DNA of 64,000 bases from Fusibacter sp963666805 (GTDB lineage: Bacteria > Bacillota > Clostridia > Peptostreptococcales > Acidaminobacteraceae): NCBI GenBank assembly GCA_963666805.2, contig CAXXWR010000001.1, forward strand, positions 62,001-126,000. Direction: 5' to 3'. Below the pieces are notes generated by a model. It was not told the origin of the DNA, ran no database searches, and saw only the letters and a program-made list of their open reading frames with translations. Positions 17,298-27,243 of this stretch are shown one piece after another. The number at the start of each line of letters is the position of its first letter. The first letter of the stretch is position 1. The position numbers were made by a program, and so were the translations under genes.

Positions 17298-20200
17298 TTA
17301 AACGATTGGGAAAAGTTTATCGTTTGCTGTTGAAAGCATGAGTTTAATACGGTTGATTTGGTTAACTTCAGAAGCACCTGGATCGTAGTCAATGGCTACA
17401 ATATTTGATTTTGGATAAGTGTTCTTAAGTTCTTTAATCATGCCTTTGCCTGTAATGTGGTTAGGTAAGCAAGCAAAAGGCTGCATACAAATAACATTGT
17501 CAACACCACTTTGAATGAGCTCAATCATTTCAGCTGTTAAGAACCAACCTTCACCTGTTTGGTTACAGAGTGAAAGATGAGGTTCAGCCAGTTTAGCTAA
17601 TTCTTTAATGTGTTTAGGGGGTTCAAACCGCTTACTTTCTTCCAAAGCTTTAACCATAGGTTTTCTGTACATCTCAATGAGACCTATAAGCACTTCCCCA
17701 GTCATACGGGCTTTCATGCTTCCAGAAAGGTATTGGTGTTTAACTTTACTGTTATAAGCTGAATAAGTGAAGAAGTCAATGAGGTCAGGCATAACTGCTT
17801 CTACGCCTTCACTTTCAAGGAATTCTACAACATTATTGTTAGCAGTTGGATGGAATTTAACGAGAATTTCTCCAACAAGACCAACTTTTGGTTTTTCTAT
17901 ATCGTTAAGTGGTAAAGCATCAAAATCTTTAACAATACCCCTGATATTCTTATTAAACTCACTGCGTTTTCCTGTTTTTACTTGTTCTTTACATTTAGCA
18001 ACCCATTGCTCATAAAGCTCATTGGCAGAACCTGGTGTGGCTTCATATGGTCTCGTTTTATAGAGAACTCTCATAAAGAGATCGCCGTAAATCATACTTT
18101 GAACCAAACGTTCAATCATAGGTTTAGTGATTTTAAAACCGGGATTGCCTTCAAGTCCTACTGCATTTAAGCTGATAACTGGGATATGTGCCATACCTGC
18201 ACTCTTAAGAGCCTGTCTAATAAAGGCAATATAGTTAGTTGCACGACACCCTCCACCTGTCTGTGAAATAATGAGTGATGTGTTATTAAGATCATATTTT
18301 CCAGAATTAAGAGCTTTCATCATTTGTCCCACTACTAGAATAGAAGGATAACACGCATCATTATGAACGTATTTGAGGCCTTCATCAATAGCCTTGACAT
18401 CAACAGATGGCAAAACTTCCAGATTATAACCAAGAGGTCTTACTGCCTCTTCGACAAATTGGAAATGAATAGGCGACATTTGTGGCACTAAGATTGTATG
18501 TGTTTTACGCATTTCTTCTGTGAAAATAACACGTTCTTCTTTTTCATGAACACGGTGCGGTTTAAAGGCTTGTCTATCTCGTTCATTAATAGCAGCAATA
18601 AGTGAACGAATTCTAATTTTAACAGCTCCTAAGTTACTGATTTCATCAATCTTAATTACTGTATAGATTTTTTCGTATTGTTCAAGGATTTCTTTCACTT
18701 GGTCAGTTGTTACTGCATCAAGCCCGCAACCAAATGAGTTCAGTTGAACAAGCTCTAAATCAGGATGTTTAGATACAAAGGTAGCAGCTGAGTAGAGTCT
18801 TGTATGATAAACCCATTGATCCACTACTCTAAGGGGTCTTTCGACACGATCAAGGTGTGAAACAGAGTCTTCAGATAAGACAACAAAACCAAATGATTCA
18901 ATTAAATCAGGAATACCATGATTGATTTCAGGGTCTACATGGTAAGGCCGACCTGCTAGGACAATACCCTTAAGTTTATTTTCTTCAATATATTTAAGGG
19001 TTTCTTCCCCTTTTTTCTGTATATCTAATTTATATTGATCGTGTTCTTTGTATGCGAGTTCAGTTGCTTCTATGATTTCATTTTTAGGAATGCCCATTTT
19101 AGTAAATTCTTCAACCAAACGTTTTTTCATATGTTTAGGTGAATCAAGTGGTAAAAATGGGTGTACAAAGTGAACATCGTCGCGTTTGATATTATCTACG
19201 TTGGCTCCAATAGTTTCCGGATAAGAAGTTACAACAGGACAATTATAATGATTGCCTGCATTTGGATCTTCCGTGCGGTTATAAGGGATACTTGGGTAGA
19301 AAATCATATCTACTTTTTTATTAATTAAGTCTTCCATATGACCATGAACCAATTTAGCAGGATAACAAACACTTTCAGAAGGAATGGTTTCCATACCCAT
19401 TTCATAAATCATTTTAGAAGAGTGTTTGCTGAGCATAACGCGATAGCCTAGCTTAGTAAGGAAGGTATGCCAGAATGGGTAATCTTCATACATATTGAGG
19501 ACACGTGGGATACCAACAGTGCCTCTTGTTGCTTCATCCTTTTTAAGCGGTTTATAATCAAAGACTCTTTTGAGTTTATATTTATAAAGATTTGGTAAAG
19601 ATTCTTTTGGTTTTTCAAGCCCAGCACCTCTTTCACAACGATTTCCTGTAATAAATTTACGACCGTCTGAAAAAGTGTTGATGGTTAAATGACAGTTGTT
19701 ACCACAAAGTCCACAACGGCTTGAACTGATTTTTGTTGCAAAAGAATCCAGAGCATCACCTGTTATCATTTGAGTTTGATAGCCTTCTTCATATTGTTCT
19801 TTTGATAAAAGTGCACAACCGAAAGCGCCCATCAGACCAGCAATATCGGGACGAATCACTTCTCTACCTGAAATTTGTTCTAGTGAACGCAAGACAGCGT
19901 TATTATAGAAAGTTCCCCCTTGAACGACTATCTTTTGACCCAAATCTTCTGGAGAACGCATTCTGATAACCTTAAAGAGTGCATTTTTAATAACAGAGGT
20001 ACAAATACCTGCGGAAATATCGGCTACAGTTGCCCCTTCCTTTTGTGCTTGTTTTACACGCGAATTCATAAAGACTGTACAACGTGAACCCAAATCTGTT
20101 GGATTTTGAGAAAATAAGCCTTTTTCAGAAAATTCTTCTACCGGCAAATTAAGTGATTTGGCAAAGGTTTCAATAAAAGAACCACAACCCGATGAACAAG

Positions 20201-21530
20201 CTTCGTTAAGCATAATTGATTCAATAACACCATCTTTAACACGTAAACTTTTCATATCTTGGCCACCGATGTCTAGAATAAAATCGACACCCGGTAAGAA
20301 ATAGTCAGCTGCTTTATAATGGGCAACAGTTTCAATTTCACCAGAATCAAGTTTAAGTGCAGCTTTGATGAGATTTTCACCATAACCGGTTACGGTTGAA
20401 TAAGCAATATAAGCACCTTCAGGAATCAGTGCCATCACTTCTTTAAGGGCAGCTAATGTCGTACTTAAAGGATTACCGAGATTGGATCCATAATAACTAT
20501 GAACCAACTCATTATCATTATTGGTTAGAACCAGTTTAGTCGTTGTTGAACCTGCATCAATCCCTAAGAATAAAGGCCCTTTTGAATCGGCAAGGCTTCC
20601 TCTTTTTACTTTATGTTGACTGTGACGTTCATTAAAAGCATCAAAATCAGCTTGATCTTTAAAAAGTGGTTTGATTGAGCCATTTGATTGTGGAACATCA
20701 CAATAAATAGAAGGCATACGATCATAAATGCACTTTGAATCTTGCTGTTCTTCTGCTTTAGAGGCAATGGCAGCACCTAGTGCAACAAAGTATTGTGGAT
20801 TATCTATATTAATAATATGGTCATCGTCCAAATTAAGTGTGACTTCAAAACGTTTTTTGAGTTCAGGTAAAAAGGACAAAGGTCCACCAAGAAAGGCGAC
20901 TTTGCCACGGATAGGTTTCCCACAAGCTAGCCCACTAATGGTTTGATTAACGACTGCTTGAAATACGCTGGCAGCTACATCTTCTTTAGAAGCCCCTTCA
21001 TTAAGAAGCGGTTGGATATCAGTTTTAGCAAAAACACCACAACGTGAGGCAATAGAATATATTTCTTTATGTTCACTTGCCAGTGAATTAAGACCCGATG
21101 CATCTGTTTGCAATAATGAAGACATTTGGTCAATGAAAGAACCTGTACCACCAGCACATGTCCCGTTCATACGTTGTTCAACAGAATCACCAAAATACAT
21201 AATTTTTGCATCTTCACCACCCAGTTCGATGGCAACATCTGTGTCTGGTGCAAACACTTTAATCGCTCTTGTACAAGCCACAACTTCTTGAATAAAGGTA
21301 ACACCTAGTGATTCGGCAAGATTTAAACCTGCAGAACCCGTTACCATCATTTTTACTCTTGCTTCGTTTAAAATATCTTTTGCTTCATCAAATAATGTGT
21401 TGACTGTATTCTTAATATCAGAAAAATGTCGACGATAATCTTTATAAATAATCTCATTATCATCATCTAACACAATCATTTTAACAGTGGTAGACCCAAC
21501 GTCCAACCCAACACTAAAAGATTTTTTCAT
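17298..21530 (-). CDS. Giant acyl-CoA dehydratase activase-like protein with two BcrAD/BadFG ATPase domains and DUF2229
   Basis: Protein of 1410 aa. Residues 1-265 and 318-580 are two ASKHA-type ATPase domains (GLDVGSTTVKM and GIDAGSTTTKLV), the fold of the activators of 2-hydroxyacyl-CoA dehydratases. Each carries a Cys pair suited to an Fe-S cluster (C125 and C164; C445/C449 and C484). A CxxCxxxC cluster follows (C606, C609, C613, with C632), then a DUF2229 region (about 680-900) and a C-terminal HgdB-like part. Such fusions are widespread in Clostridia, and their substrate is unknown. The family logic is ATP-driven low-potential electron transfer. No dehydratase alpha or beta gene lies nearby, so the protein may be self-contained. 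Confidence 0.88.
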   Translation of the reverse strand: MKKSFSVGLDVGSTTVKMIVLDDDNEIIYKDYRRHFSDIKNTVNTLFDEAKDILNEARVKMMVTGSAGLNLAESLGVTFIQEVVACTRAIKVFAPDTDVAIELGGEDAKIMYFGDSVEQRMNGTCAGGTGSFIDQMSSLLQTDASGLNSLASEHKEIYSIASRCGVFAKTDIQPLLNEGASKEDVAASVFQAVVNQTISGLACGKPIRGKVAFLGGPLSFLPELKKRFEVTLNLDDDHIINIDNPQYFVALGAAIASKAEEQQDSKCIYDRMPSIYCDVPQSNGSIKPLFKDQADFDAFNERHSQHKVKRGSLADSKGPLFLGIDAGSTTTKLVLTNNDNELVHSYYGSNLGNPLSTTLAALKEVMALIPEGAYIAYSTVTGYGENLIKAALKLDSGEIETVAHYKAADYFLPGVDFILDIGGQDMKSLRVKDGVIESIMLNEACSSGCGSFIETFAKSLNLPVEEFSEKGLFSQNPTDLGSRCTVFMNSRVKQAQKEGATVADISAGICTSVIKNALFKVIRMRSPEDLGQKIVVQGGTFYNNAVLRSLEQISGREVIRPDIAGLMGAFGCALLSKEQYEEGYQTQMITGDALDSFATKISSSRCGLCGNNCHLTINTFSDGRKFITGNRCERGAGLEKPKESLPNLYKYKLKRVFDYKPLKKDEATRGTVGIPRVLNMYEDYPFWHTFLTKLGYRVMLSKHSSKMIYEMGMETIPSESVCYPAKLVHGHMEDLINKKVDMIFYPSIPYNRTEDPNAGNHYNCPVVTSYPETIGANVDNIKRDDVHFVHPFLPLDSPKHMKKRLVEEFTKMGIPKNEIIEATELAYKEHDQYKLDIQKKGEETLKYIEENKLKGIVLAGRPYHVDPEINHGIPDLIESFGFVVLSEDSVSHLDRVERPLRVVDQWVYHTRLYSAATFVSKHPDLELVQLNSFGCGLDAVTTDQVKEILEQYEKIYTVIKIDEISNLGAVKIRIRSLIAAINERDRQAFKPHRVHEKEERVIFTEEMRKTHTILVPQMSPIHFQFVEEAVRPLGYNLEVLPSVDVKAIDEGLKYVHNDACYPSILVVGQMMKALNSGKYDLNNTSLIISQTGGGCRATNYIAFIRQALKSAGMAHIPVISLNAVGLEGNPGFKITKPMIERLVQSMIYGDLFMRVLYKTRPYEATPGSANELYEQWVAKCKEQVKTGKRSEFNKNIRGIVKDFDALPLNDIEKPKVGLVGEILVKFHPTANNNVVEFLESEGVEAVMPDLIDFFTYSAYNSKVKHQYLSGSMKARMTGEVLIGLIEMYRKPMVKALEESKRFEPPKHIKELAKLAEPHLSLCNQTGEGWFLTAEMIELIQSGVDNVICMQPFACLPNHITGKGMIKELKNTYPKSNIVAIDYDPGASEVNQINRIKLMLSTANDKLFPIV

Positions 21531-21679
21531 TCTTTTGACACCTCAGTTCTCTAGATTAGTATATATTTAACCTATATTGAGCTACAAATCAACGATAAAA
21601 ATATAGGTAATATTTTAGAAACTAATATATATTATAATCTATTTATGTAAAAAAAAAAAGAAAAGATTCGTAAATTTAA

Positions 21680-21714
21680 TAAAAAAAAAGCAAATTAATT
21701 GAGATTAATTTGCT
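21680..21714 (-). terminator. Terminator of the HD-GYP gene
   Basis: A perfect 11 bp stem AGCAAATTAAT/ATTAATTTGCT is followed on the minus strand by nine T. Confidence 0.88.
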
Positions 21715-21756
21715 TTATATAGTAAAATCATAAGTTTGTTAAACAAGATATAGTAC

Positions 21757-22488
21757 TTAAAGTATATTAGAAACCGCATCTTCGTCTTTATATGACATGA
21801 GAATTTTATTAAATAATTCATAGTGACTCAAGAATAAATCAACCAATTCTGGATTAAAGGTTTTACCTGATTCATTTTGAATGAAATCAAGAACCGCTTT
21901 TTCACTCCATGCTTCTTTATAAACTCTTTTATGAATCAAGGCATCATAAATATCTGCAAGACATGTAATTTGAGCATAAATATGAATTTGAGATGCTTTA
22001 AGCTGATTGGGATAACCTGTACCATCCCACTTTTCATGATGTTCAAAAGCAATAATCGCAGCATTTTTCATAATTTCATTTCCAGTCCCTTTAAGGATAT
22101 TGTAGCCGATATTGGCATGCGTTTGAGCAATCTTATACTCTTCTTCAGTTAATTTTCCAGGTTTATTTAAAATGGCATCAGGAATACCTATTTTTCCTAC
22201 ATCATGTAAGGGACTAACCATTTCAAGTGTTCTGACTTCTTCTTCTGACAAACCATAAAGCTGACCTAAAAGACTTGACATTTTTGCTACGCGTATTACA
22301 TGATTAGCAGTTTCTTTAGAGCGGTTTTCAATCACCTCTCCCCAAAATAACGATAAATTCTCTTTGGGTATTGATAATATCTGAATTGAGGCGATTAATG
22401 TGTGCATGGTAATGAGACAATTTGGTATTATTACGCAAGACAGCAATAAGCAAAATGATAATGAGCAGTAAGGCAGTAACAATACCAC
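21757..22488 (-). pseudogene. HD-GYP domain, downstream half of a frameshifted sensor gene
   Basis: This open frame gives a clean HD-GYP domain: SKETANHVIRVAKMSSLLG, the HDVGKIGIP metal motif and EHHEKWDGTGYP, the signature of c-di-GMP phosphodiesterases. Only codons after about 22340 belong to the domain. The 50 codons before it are the upstream gene read out of frame. Dropping one G from the GGGG run (plus-strand C at 22340-22343) joins the halves into EFIVILGEVIENRSKE, the normal entry to HD-GYP. The break is therefore recent, or a sequencing error, or a programmed slip. The catalytic residues are intact, so a separate product from an internal start cannot be excluded. Confidence 0.8.
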
Positions 22489-23560
22489 CTGATACTAAAA
22501 GAATCTCTTTATTCTTTTCTATAAATGAAACAGGGGCATTAACAATTTCTGCTGATTCAGGCACATAAGTAATATGGTACTTATTGAGTTCTTCATAATT
22601 AAAGATATAATGAAAATTTTCACCATCTTCAAAGCTGTAAGTTTTAGGGGTTTCACCATTGAGAAGATCCAGTGTGATAGCGGCTGCTTTTTCACCATAG
22701 CTTTTTGAAGAAATGAGATAGCCACCAATGATCCCATTATCAATATATAAATCCCAAAAGCTATAGATTGGAACCGGTGATACTTGTTCCAAGTCCCTAA
22801 CGAGCGAGATATAGTTAAAGAGCTTACTTTCCGAATCAGGGGGATAAAAGTATGTTACATAAAAGACACTATCCTTTGAGGTCAAATGACTTGTTTTATC
22901 AAGTAACTCTTCTGGACTCAAGTCTTGCCAAATAGTAAACGTCAAATGAGGAAATTGAGTTTTAGCAGCCTTAATTTCCTTTTTTATTTTACGACTGGTT
23001 ACAGTACTATCTAAAATGAAACAGATGTTATCAACGTCTTTATTTTGCTCTAAAGCGATATTAATACTTTTAACATAATCAGGTTTTTCTTCTATAATAT
23101 AGTAACCATTATTATGGATGACAGCATCATAACGATTGATAATATCATCAACGCCATTAATAGCAGTAGCAATCACAGGAGGCTGACCTATAAAGAATTC
23201 ATCTCTGTGGTTGATCATGAGTTCTAAAGCATCATTATCAACAGTTATAATAGCATCAAAAGGATCATTTTTATATTTCGTTTTAAAAGTTTCACTAATG
23301 ATTGGAAAATATTCATTAGCAGTATAGTGCTTGGCGTCTAAGTATTCATATCTAAAATTAGCTGTGGGATACACTTTATGAATATCATCTACAATCCCCT
23401 CTTCAACTAAAGTTGTATGGACTAAATCTCGATTATATGAGCTGATAATTAAGATATTAGGTGATTGAGTAGGGCGCATTGAATGGGCAAAAGATAATGG
23501 AAAATTAAACGATAAGCTAAGAATCATAAATGCAATAAAGAAAAGTATTTTTTTTCTCAT
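22328..23560 (-). CDS. Periplasmic-binding-like sensor with one transmembrane helix, 5' half of the frameshifted HD-GYP gene
   Basis: Product of 410 aa as read: signal peptide (1-25), an extracytoplasmic ABC-substrate-binding-like domain (about 33-335, with ILIISSYNRD and DAIITVDNDALELM), a membrane helix near 352-375, and a short linker that stops at ILGRGD. With one fewer G in the GGGG run the frame enters the HD-GYP domain at 21757-22340, giving a sensor of about 600 aa that would lower c-di-GMP in response to a ligand. The gene follows the response-regulator gene by 12 bp. Confidence 0.8.
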   Translation of the reverse strand: MRKKILFFIAFMILSLSFNFPLSFAHSMRPTQSPNILIISSYNRDLVHTTLVEEGIVDDIHKVYPTANFRYEYLDAKHYTANEYFPIISETFKTKYKNDPFDAIITVDNDALELMINHRDEFFIGQPPVIATAINGVDDIINRYDAVIHNNGYYIIEEKPDYVKSINIALEQNKDVDNICFILDSTVTSRKIKKEIKAAKTQFPHLTFTIWQDLSPEELLDKTSHLTSKDSVFYVTYFYPPDSESKLFNYISLVRDLEQVSPVPIYSFWDLYIDNGIIGGYLISSKSYGEKAAAITLDLLNGETPKTYSFEDGENFHYIFNYEELNKYHITYVPESAEIVNAPVSFIEKNKEILLVSGGIVTALLLIIILLIAVLRNNTKLSHYHAHINRLNSDIINTQREFIVILGRGD

Positions 23561-23572
23561 AGAGGACCACCT

Positions 23573-24391
23573 TTATTTAAGAAAATTTTCCATGTTTTTA
23601 GCAAGAACAGCTAGCGCATTTTCCCTTTCATCAACCTCAGAAGGCAAACTTAAAAACTGAGAAGCAATGTATGTGTCGTCAATTTGATTTTTTTGAATAT
23701 AGCCTTTAACAAAAGTATCGAAAGTCTCTTTAACTTCTTCTTTTTGTTCTAGCGATTTTTTAGGTAATATAACGACGATACCACTTGAGCCATAAGCATG
23801 TATATTGTCCGCATTAGAAACAATGTCTTCAAGCTTTAAAGTGAGACTACGCATAATTGACATATCTTTAATATGATTACTCTTATCAGAAATATTAACG
23901 TCTTTATGGTAGAGGATGATGAGCCCTATAATGAGTTCATAACCACTTTTGATTGCTTCTCTTACCGCTTTATAAACCGCTTGGTCAATTTGACGTGGAG
24001 CATAATCAGGAATGTTTTTATATTTTTCGATATCTTCAATATGACTTAATAATTTCTCTTTAAAATAATAATTATCATAAGGTTTGAGAACGTAGTCAGA
24101 GGCACCCACTTTTAGACCATGGACGAAGTCACGTCTTGTATTGAGGCCTGTAAGGATGACCACCATCAATTCTTTGTGGTTCTTTTTAATTTGTTCAATC
24201 GTTTGAAAGCCATCATCAGCTCCCAATTTGACATCAATAATCACCATGTCTACATCACTAATTGTGTTGATGCGATTAATAGCTTCCATTTGAGTGCTTG
24301 CTGTATGAAGCTCAATGCTTTCGCTTTTAATGAGTTTTTTTATACGATAAGATGTTGTCATATTAACATCTACAACAAGTATACGTACCAT
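23573..24391 (-). CDS. Response regulator with receiver and degenerate GGDEF-like domain
   Basis: Protein of 272 aa. The receiver (1-120) has the phosphoacceptor Asp53 in MVIIDVKLG and the switch Lys in VLKPYD. The acidic pair at strand 1 is reduced to one Asp (VVDVN). The C-terminal part (about 135-270; YELIIGLIILYHKD, HAYGSSGIVVILP) looks like a GGDEF-fold domain without its GGDEF motif, so it should not make c-di-GMP and may be an interaction domain. It sits directly upstream of the broken HD-GYP sensor gene, in the same operon, consistent with a c-di-GMP signalling pair. Confidence 0.8.
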   Translation of the reverse strand: MVRILVVDVNMTTSYRIKKLIKSESIELHTASTQMEAINRINTISDVDMVIIDVKLGADDGFQTIEQIKKNHKELMVVILTGLNTRRDFVHGLKVGASDYVLKPYDNYYFKEKLLSHIEDIEKYKNIPDYAPRQIDQAVYKAVREAIKSGYELIIGLIILYHKDVNISDKSNHIKDMSIMRSLTLKLEDIVSNADNIHAYGSSGIVVILPKKSLEQKEEVKETFDTFVKGYIQKNQIDDTYIASQFLSLPSEVDERENALAVLAKNMENFLK

Positions 24392-24467
24392 AAAGTCTCC
24401 TCTTAAAATTATTTTGTCGTCTTGGTGATTTCTTTTTCACTGATACTCATGAATATCAGAATGGTTT

Positions 24468-25652
24468 TTAATCGTCTGTTTTTTTCTTAGTTAATGATGC
24501 TTTATCAATCAGTTTAACTTTTCGTTTCCTTTTATTTCTAGGTGTAATATTTTTTTCTTCAAGACCATCATACCCTTTTGTTTGTAATCGTTTCTGTATA
24601 TCATCTTCAATCAGTGTTTTGATTAAAACAATAACGGGTACACCTAAGAACATGCCTAAAACACCAAAAAGTGCGCCACCAATGGTCACTCCAAGTATAA
24701 TCCAAAAGGCACTAACGCCAACTGAATCACCGACAACGATAGGACCAATAACCCAACCATCAAGCTGTTGAATGAAAAAGATAATAACAAGCATCCAGAT
24801 CATCATGACAGGCGTATCGGGCATGGCAATGAAAGTAATAATCGTAGCGGGAATAGCCCCTAAAAAAGGACCAAAGTAAGGAATCATGTTGGTAATTGCA
24901 ATAATAACGGTAATCAATAGTGCAAATGGGAATTGGAAAATAGTCAGTAAAACGAAAAAAATAAAACCAATAATTAAACTATCTAATAATTTGCCAATGA
25001 CAAAATCTTTAAAGATATAGTGGGCTTTTCGAGAAACATGAAAAATCCAGTCAGAGTGTTTATCATTAAAATAGGCGTAGATAAGACGTTTTATACGTGC
25101 TGTTAAATCTTTTTTTTCAGCCAACATATAAACAGAAATAATAAGAGCAACTAAGAAACTAATGAACCCTGTAGTAATCTTTTGGACACGTGATAAAATA
25201 ACCACTACAAATGTTCCTGTAGCATCTGTTGCTTTTTGAATTAATGGTGTTACCATATCTACAATACGCTGTTGGATTTCGTTGAGATAGATGTTGTCAT
25301 ATTTTTGATTAAAGAGATCATTAATATTAATGTCAAGTGCGCTAACGGCATTGACCAAAGCATAAATGGCATCAATAATTCTAGGAACAATCAACGACGT
25401 GATAAGAACAATCGTTGAAATGGAGACTATTAGAGATAGAATAATGGATAAGACGCGCTTGAGTTTGAGTCGATTTTCAAAAAAGCGAACCATATAATCT
25501 AAAATGTAAGCCAAAATAAAGGCATAAATAACAGGTCTAACAGCAGCAAAAATAACATGCCACAAGCTCATCCGTGTAAGAAAAATGATAATGAGCGTAG
25601 CAACAGTAATCAATTTGACAAAGAATACCAGATTAAGATCTTTAAAATTCAT
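24468..25652 (-). CDS. AI-2E family transporter
   Basis: Integral membrane protein of 394 aa with about seven or eight helices, of the AI-2E (UPF0118/TqsA-YdiK) family of putative exporters and Na+/H+ antiporters. Typical parts are IRPVIYAFILAYILDYMV near the N-terminus, AITNMIPYFGPFLGAIPA and the GDSVGVSAFWIILGVTIGGALFG segment. It ends in a basic cytoplasmic tail. The substrate cannot be inferred. It is a single gene with its own leader. Confidence 0.92.
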   Translation of the reverse strand: MNFKDLNLVFFVKLITVATLIIIFLTRMSLWHVIFAAVRPVIYAFILAYILDYMVRFFENRLKLKRVLSIILSLIVSISTIVLITSLIVPRIIDAIYALVNAVSALDININDLFNQKYDNIYLNEIQQRIVDMVTPLIQKATDATGTFVVVILSRVQKITTGFISFLVALIISVYMLAEKKDLTARIKRLIYAYFNDKHSDWIFHVSRKAHYIFKDFVIGKLLDSLIIGFIFFVLLTIFQFPFALLITVIIAITNMIPYFGPFLGAIPATIITFIAMPDTPVMMIWMLVIIFFIQQLDGWVIGPIVVGDSVGVSAFWIILGVTIGGALFGVLGMFLGVPVIVLIKTLIEDDIQKRLQTKGYDGLEEKNITPRNKRKRKVKLIDKASLTKKKTDD

Positions 25653-25827
25653 AATAACCTCTCGTTAGATGACAAATAGTTGGATGATATGTGACATAAA
25701 AAACGGTTATACTATTAATAATATACCACATTACACCCTAGTTCTCACTCAAGAATTTCATTTCGGGATTACTTTTTAAATGAATATGACTATTGTCTCA
25801 TAAAATTCAATGAAAAGAGACCTAAAG

Positions 25828-25876
25828 AAAGAGCCTATGGTTAACATATTTTAATTATGTTAACCATAGGCTCTTT
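25828..25876 (-). terminator. Terminator of the tad-hpt-deoC operon
   Basis: A perfect 21 bp stem (25828-25848 with 25856-25876) has a 7-base loop. The inner GGTTAACATA/TATGTTAACC core is shared with the purB terminator. Confidence 0.92.
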
Positions 25877-25895
25877 TAGGACTGTTTTTTAAAGA

Positions 25896-26567
25896 TTAAT
25901 AGTCTGATTTTACATCATTGGCTTGCGTTACAATAGCAATCGATGCAGAAGCACCAATTCGAGTTGCACCCGCATTGACCATTTTCATAGCTGTTTCATA
26001 ATCTCTTACACCACCTGAAGCTTTCACTTCAAGAGCATCTCCTACAACGGATTTCATAAGGGCAACATCTTCAGCAGTGGCACCACCTGTACTAAATCCA
26101 GTTGATGTCTTAACGAATTGTGCACCTGCTTTTTGAGATAATTCACATGCTTTTCTCTTTTCATCATCTGTTAAGAGACATGTTTCAATAATCACTTTTA
26201 GGATAGCTTTTCCCTTGATAGCATTAACAACTGCTAAAATATCTTCATAAACATAGTCATCTTTACCATCTTTAAGGGCTGAAACATTAATGACCATATC
26301 AATTTCATTGGCACCATCTTCGACTGCTTTTTTAGCTTCGAGTGCTTTAATCTCACTTGTACTTGCACCTAAAGGAAAACCAATAACAGATGTTACTTTT
26401 ACATCTGTGCCTGCTAAAGACTTTGCAACAGTCTTAACAAAGCATGGATTGATACATACAGAAAAAAATCCATATTCTTTTGCTTCTTCACATACTTTTA
26501 AAACAGCTTCTTCACTTACATCTGGTTTTAAAATAGTATGATCAATGTATTTTGCTAAATTCATCAT
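25896..26567 (-). CDS. deoC: Deoxyribose-phosphate aldolase
   Basis: Class I aldolase of 223 aa that splits 2-deoxyribose 5-phosphate to glyceraldehyde 3-phosphate and acetaldehyde, closing deoxynucleoside salvage. Asp91 (EIDMVINVSALK), the Schiff-base Lys153 (KTSTGFSTGGAT) and the proton-relay Lys182 (VKASGGVRD) are all present. Two ATGs stand in tandem at the start after AGAGGTG; the first is used here. It lies 88 bp after hpt on the same strand, and a long terminator follows. deoD is 10 kb away rather than adjacent. Confidence 0.96.
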   Translation of the reverse strand: MMNLAKYIDHTILKPDVSEEAVLKVCEEAKEYGFFSVCINPCFVKTVAKSLAGTDVKVTSVIGFPLGASTSEIKALEAKKAVEDGANEIDMVINVSALKDGKDDYVYEDILAVVNAIKGKAILKVIIETCLLTDDEKRKACELSQKAGAQFVKTSTGFSTGGATAEDVALMKSVVGDALEVKASGGVRDYETAMKMVNAGATRIGASASIAIVTQANDVKSDY

Positions 26568-26655
26568 ATCACCTCTTTTATTATTTCATACCCATCATAC
26601 GCAATCTTAATTGATTCGTCAATTGAAATGAAAGGTTTTTATAGTATATTAACAA

Positions 26656-27195
26656 CTACTTTTCATAAACAGAGGGTTTTAAGGTGGCAATGTAAGGCAA
26701 ATTTCTATAAGTTTCAGCAAAATCTATGCCATAACCAACAATAAATTCATCTGGAATGTTAAAGCCGATGTATTTGACCTTAATAGGTGCAATTCTTCTT
26801 TCTGGCTTATCAAGCAAAGTACAAAGTTCTAAACTATTTGGATTTCTGGATTTGAAATTTTCAACCAGATAGTTGAGGGTTAATCCTGTATCAATAATAT
26901 CTTCAACAATAAGGACATCCTTCCCTTCAATACTGTAGTCGAGATCTTTGATGATTTTAACAACCCCTGAACTTTCAGTTGAATGACCATAACTTGAAGC
27001 TGCTATAAAATCAATTTTTATGGGTAAGTCAATTTTTCTCATTAAGTCACACATAAAGACATTGGCACCTTTTAAGACACCAATTAAGAGCAAATCTTTG
27101 TCTTTGTAATCCTCAGTAATACGTTTTGCCAGTTCCTCTACTTTCGCTTCTAAAGCCGATTCAGAATAAAGAACGTCTTTGATATCATTTTTCAT
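26656..27195 (-). CDS. hpt: Hypoxanthine phosphoribosyltransferase
   Basis: Purine salvage enzyme of 179 aa that makes IMP or GMP from base and PRPP. It shows the PRPP loop VLIVEDIIDTGLT near 94-106, the flexible-loop SSYGHS and the base-binding KVKYIGFNIPDEFIVGYG near the C-terminus. GAAGGAG lies upstream. It follows the FHA gene of the Tad locus by about 48 bp on the same strand, so it is probably read from the same transcript, as is deoC. Confidence 0.97.
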   Translation of the reverse strand: MKNDIKDVLYSESALEAKVEELAKRITEDYKDKDLLLIGVLKGANVFMCDLMRKIDLPIKIDFIAASSYGHSTESSGVVKIIKDLDYSIEGKDVLIVEDIIDTGLTLNYLVENFKSRNPNSLELCTLLDKPERRIAPIKVKYIGFNIPDEFIVGYGIDFAETYRNLPYIATLKPSVYEK

Positions 27196-27243
27196 GCTTA
27201 AAACTCCTTCAATTGTATTTCCACACTAATCATAACATAAAAA

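Noticed and set aside
22345..22488. N-terminal 50 codons of the HD-GYP frame as real protein (hydrophobic LLLPYCSLSFCLLLS)
   Set aside because: This is the membrane-helix region of the sensor gene read in another frame; homology to HD-GYP entry begins only after the G run.
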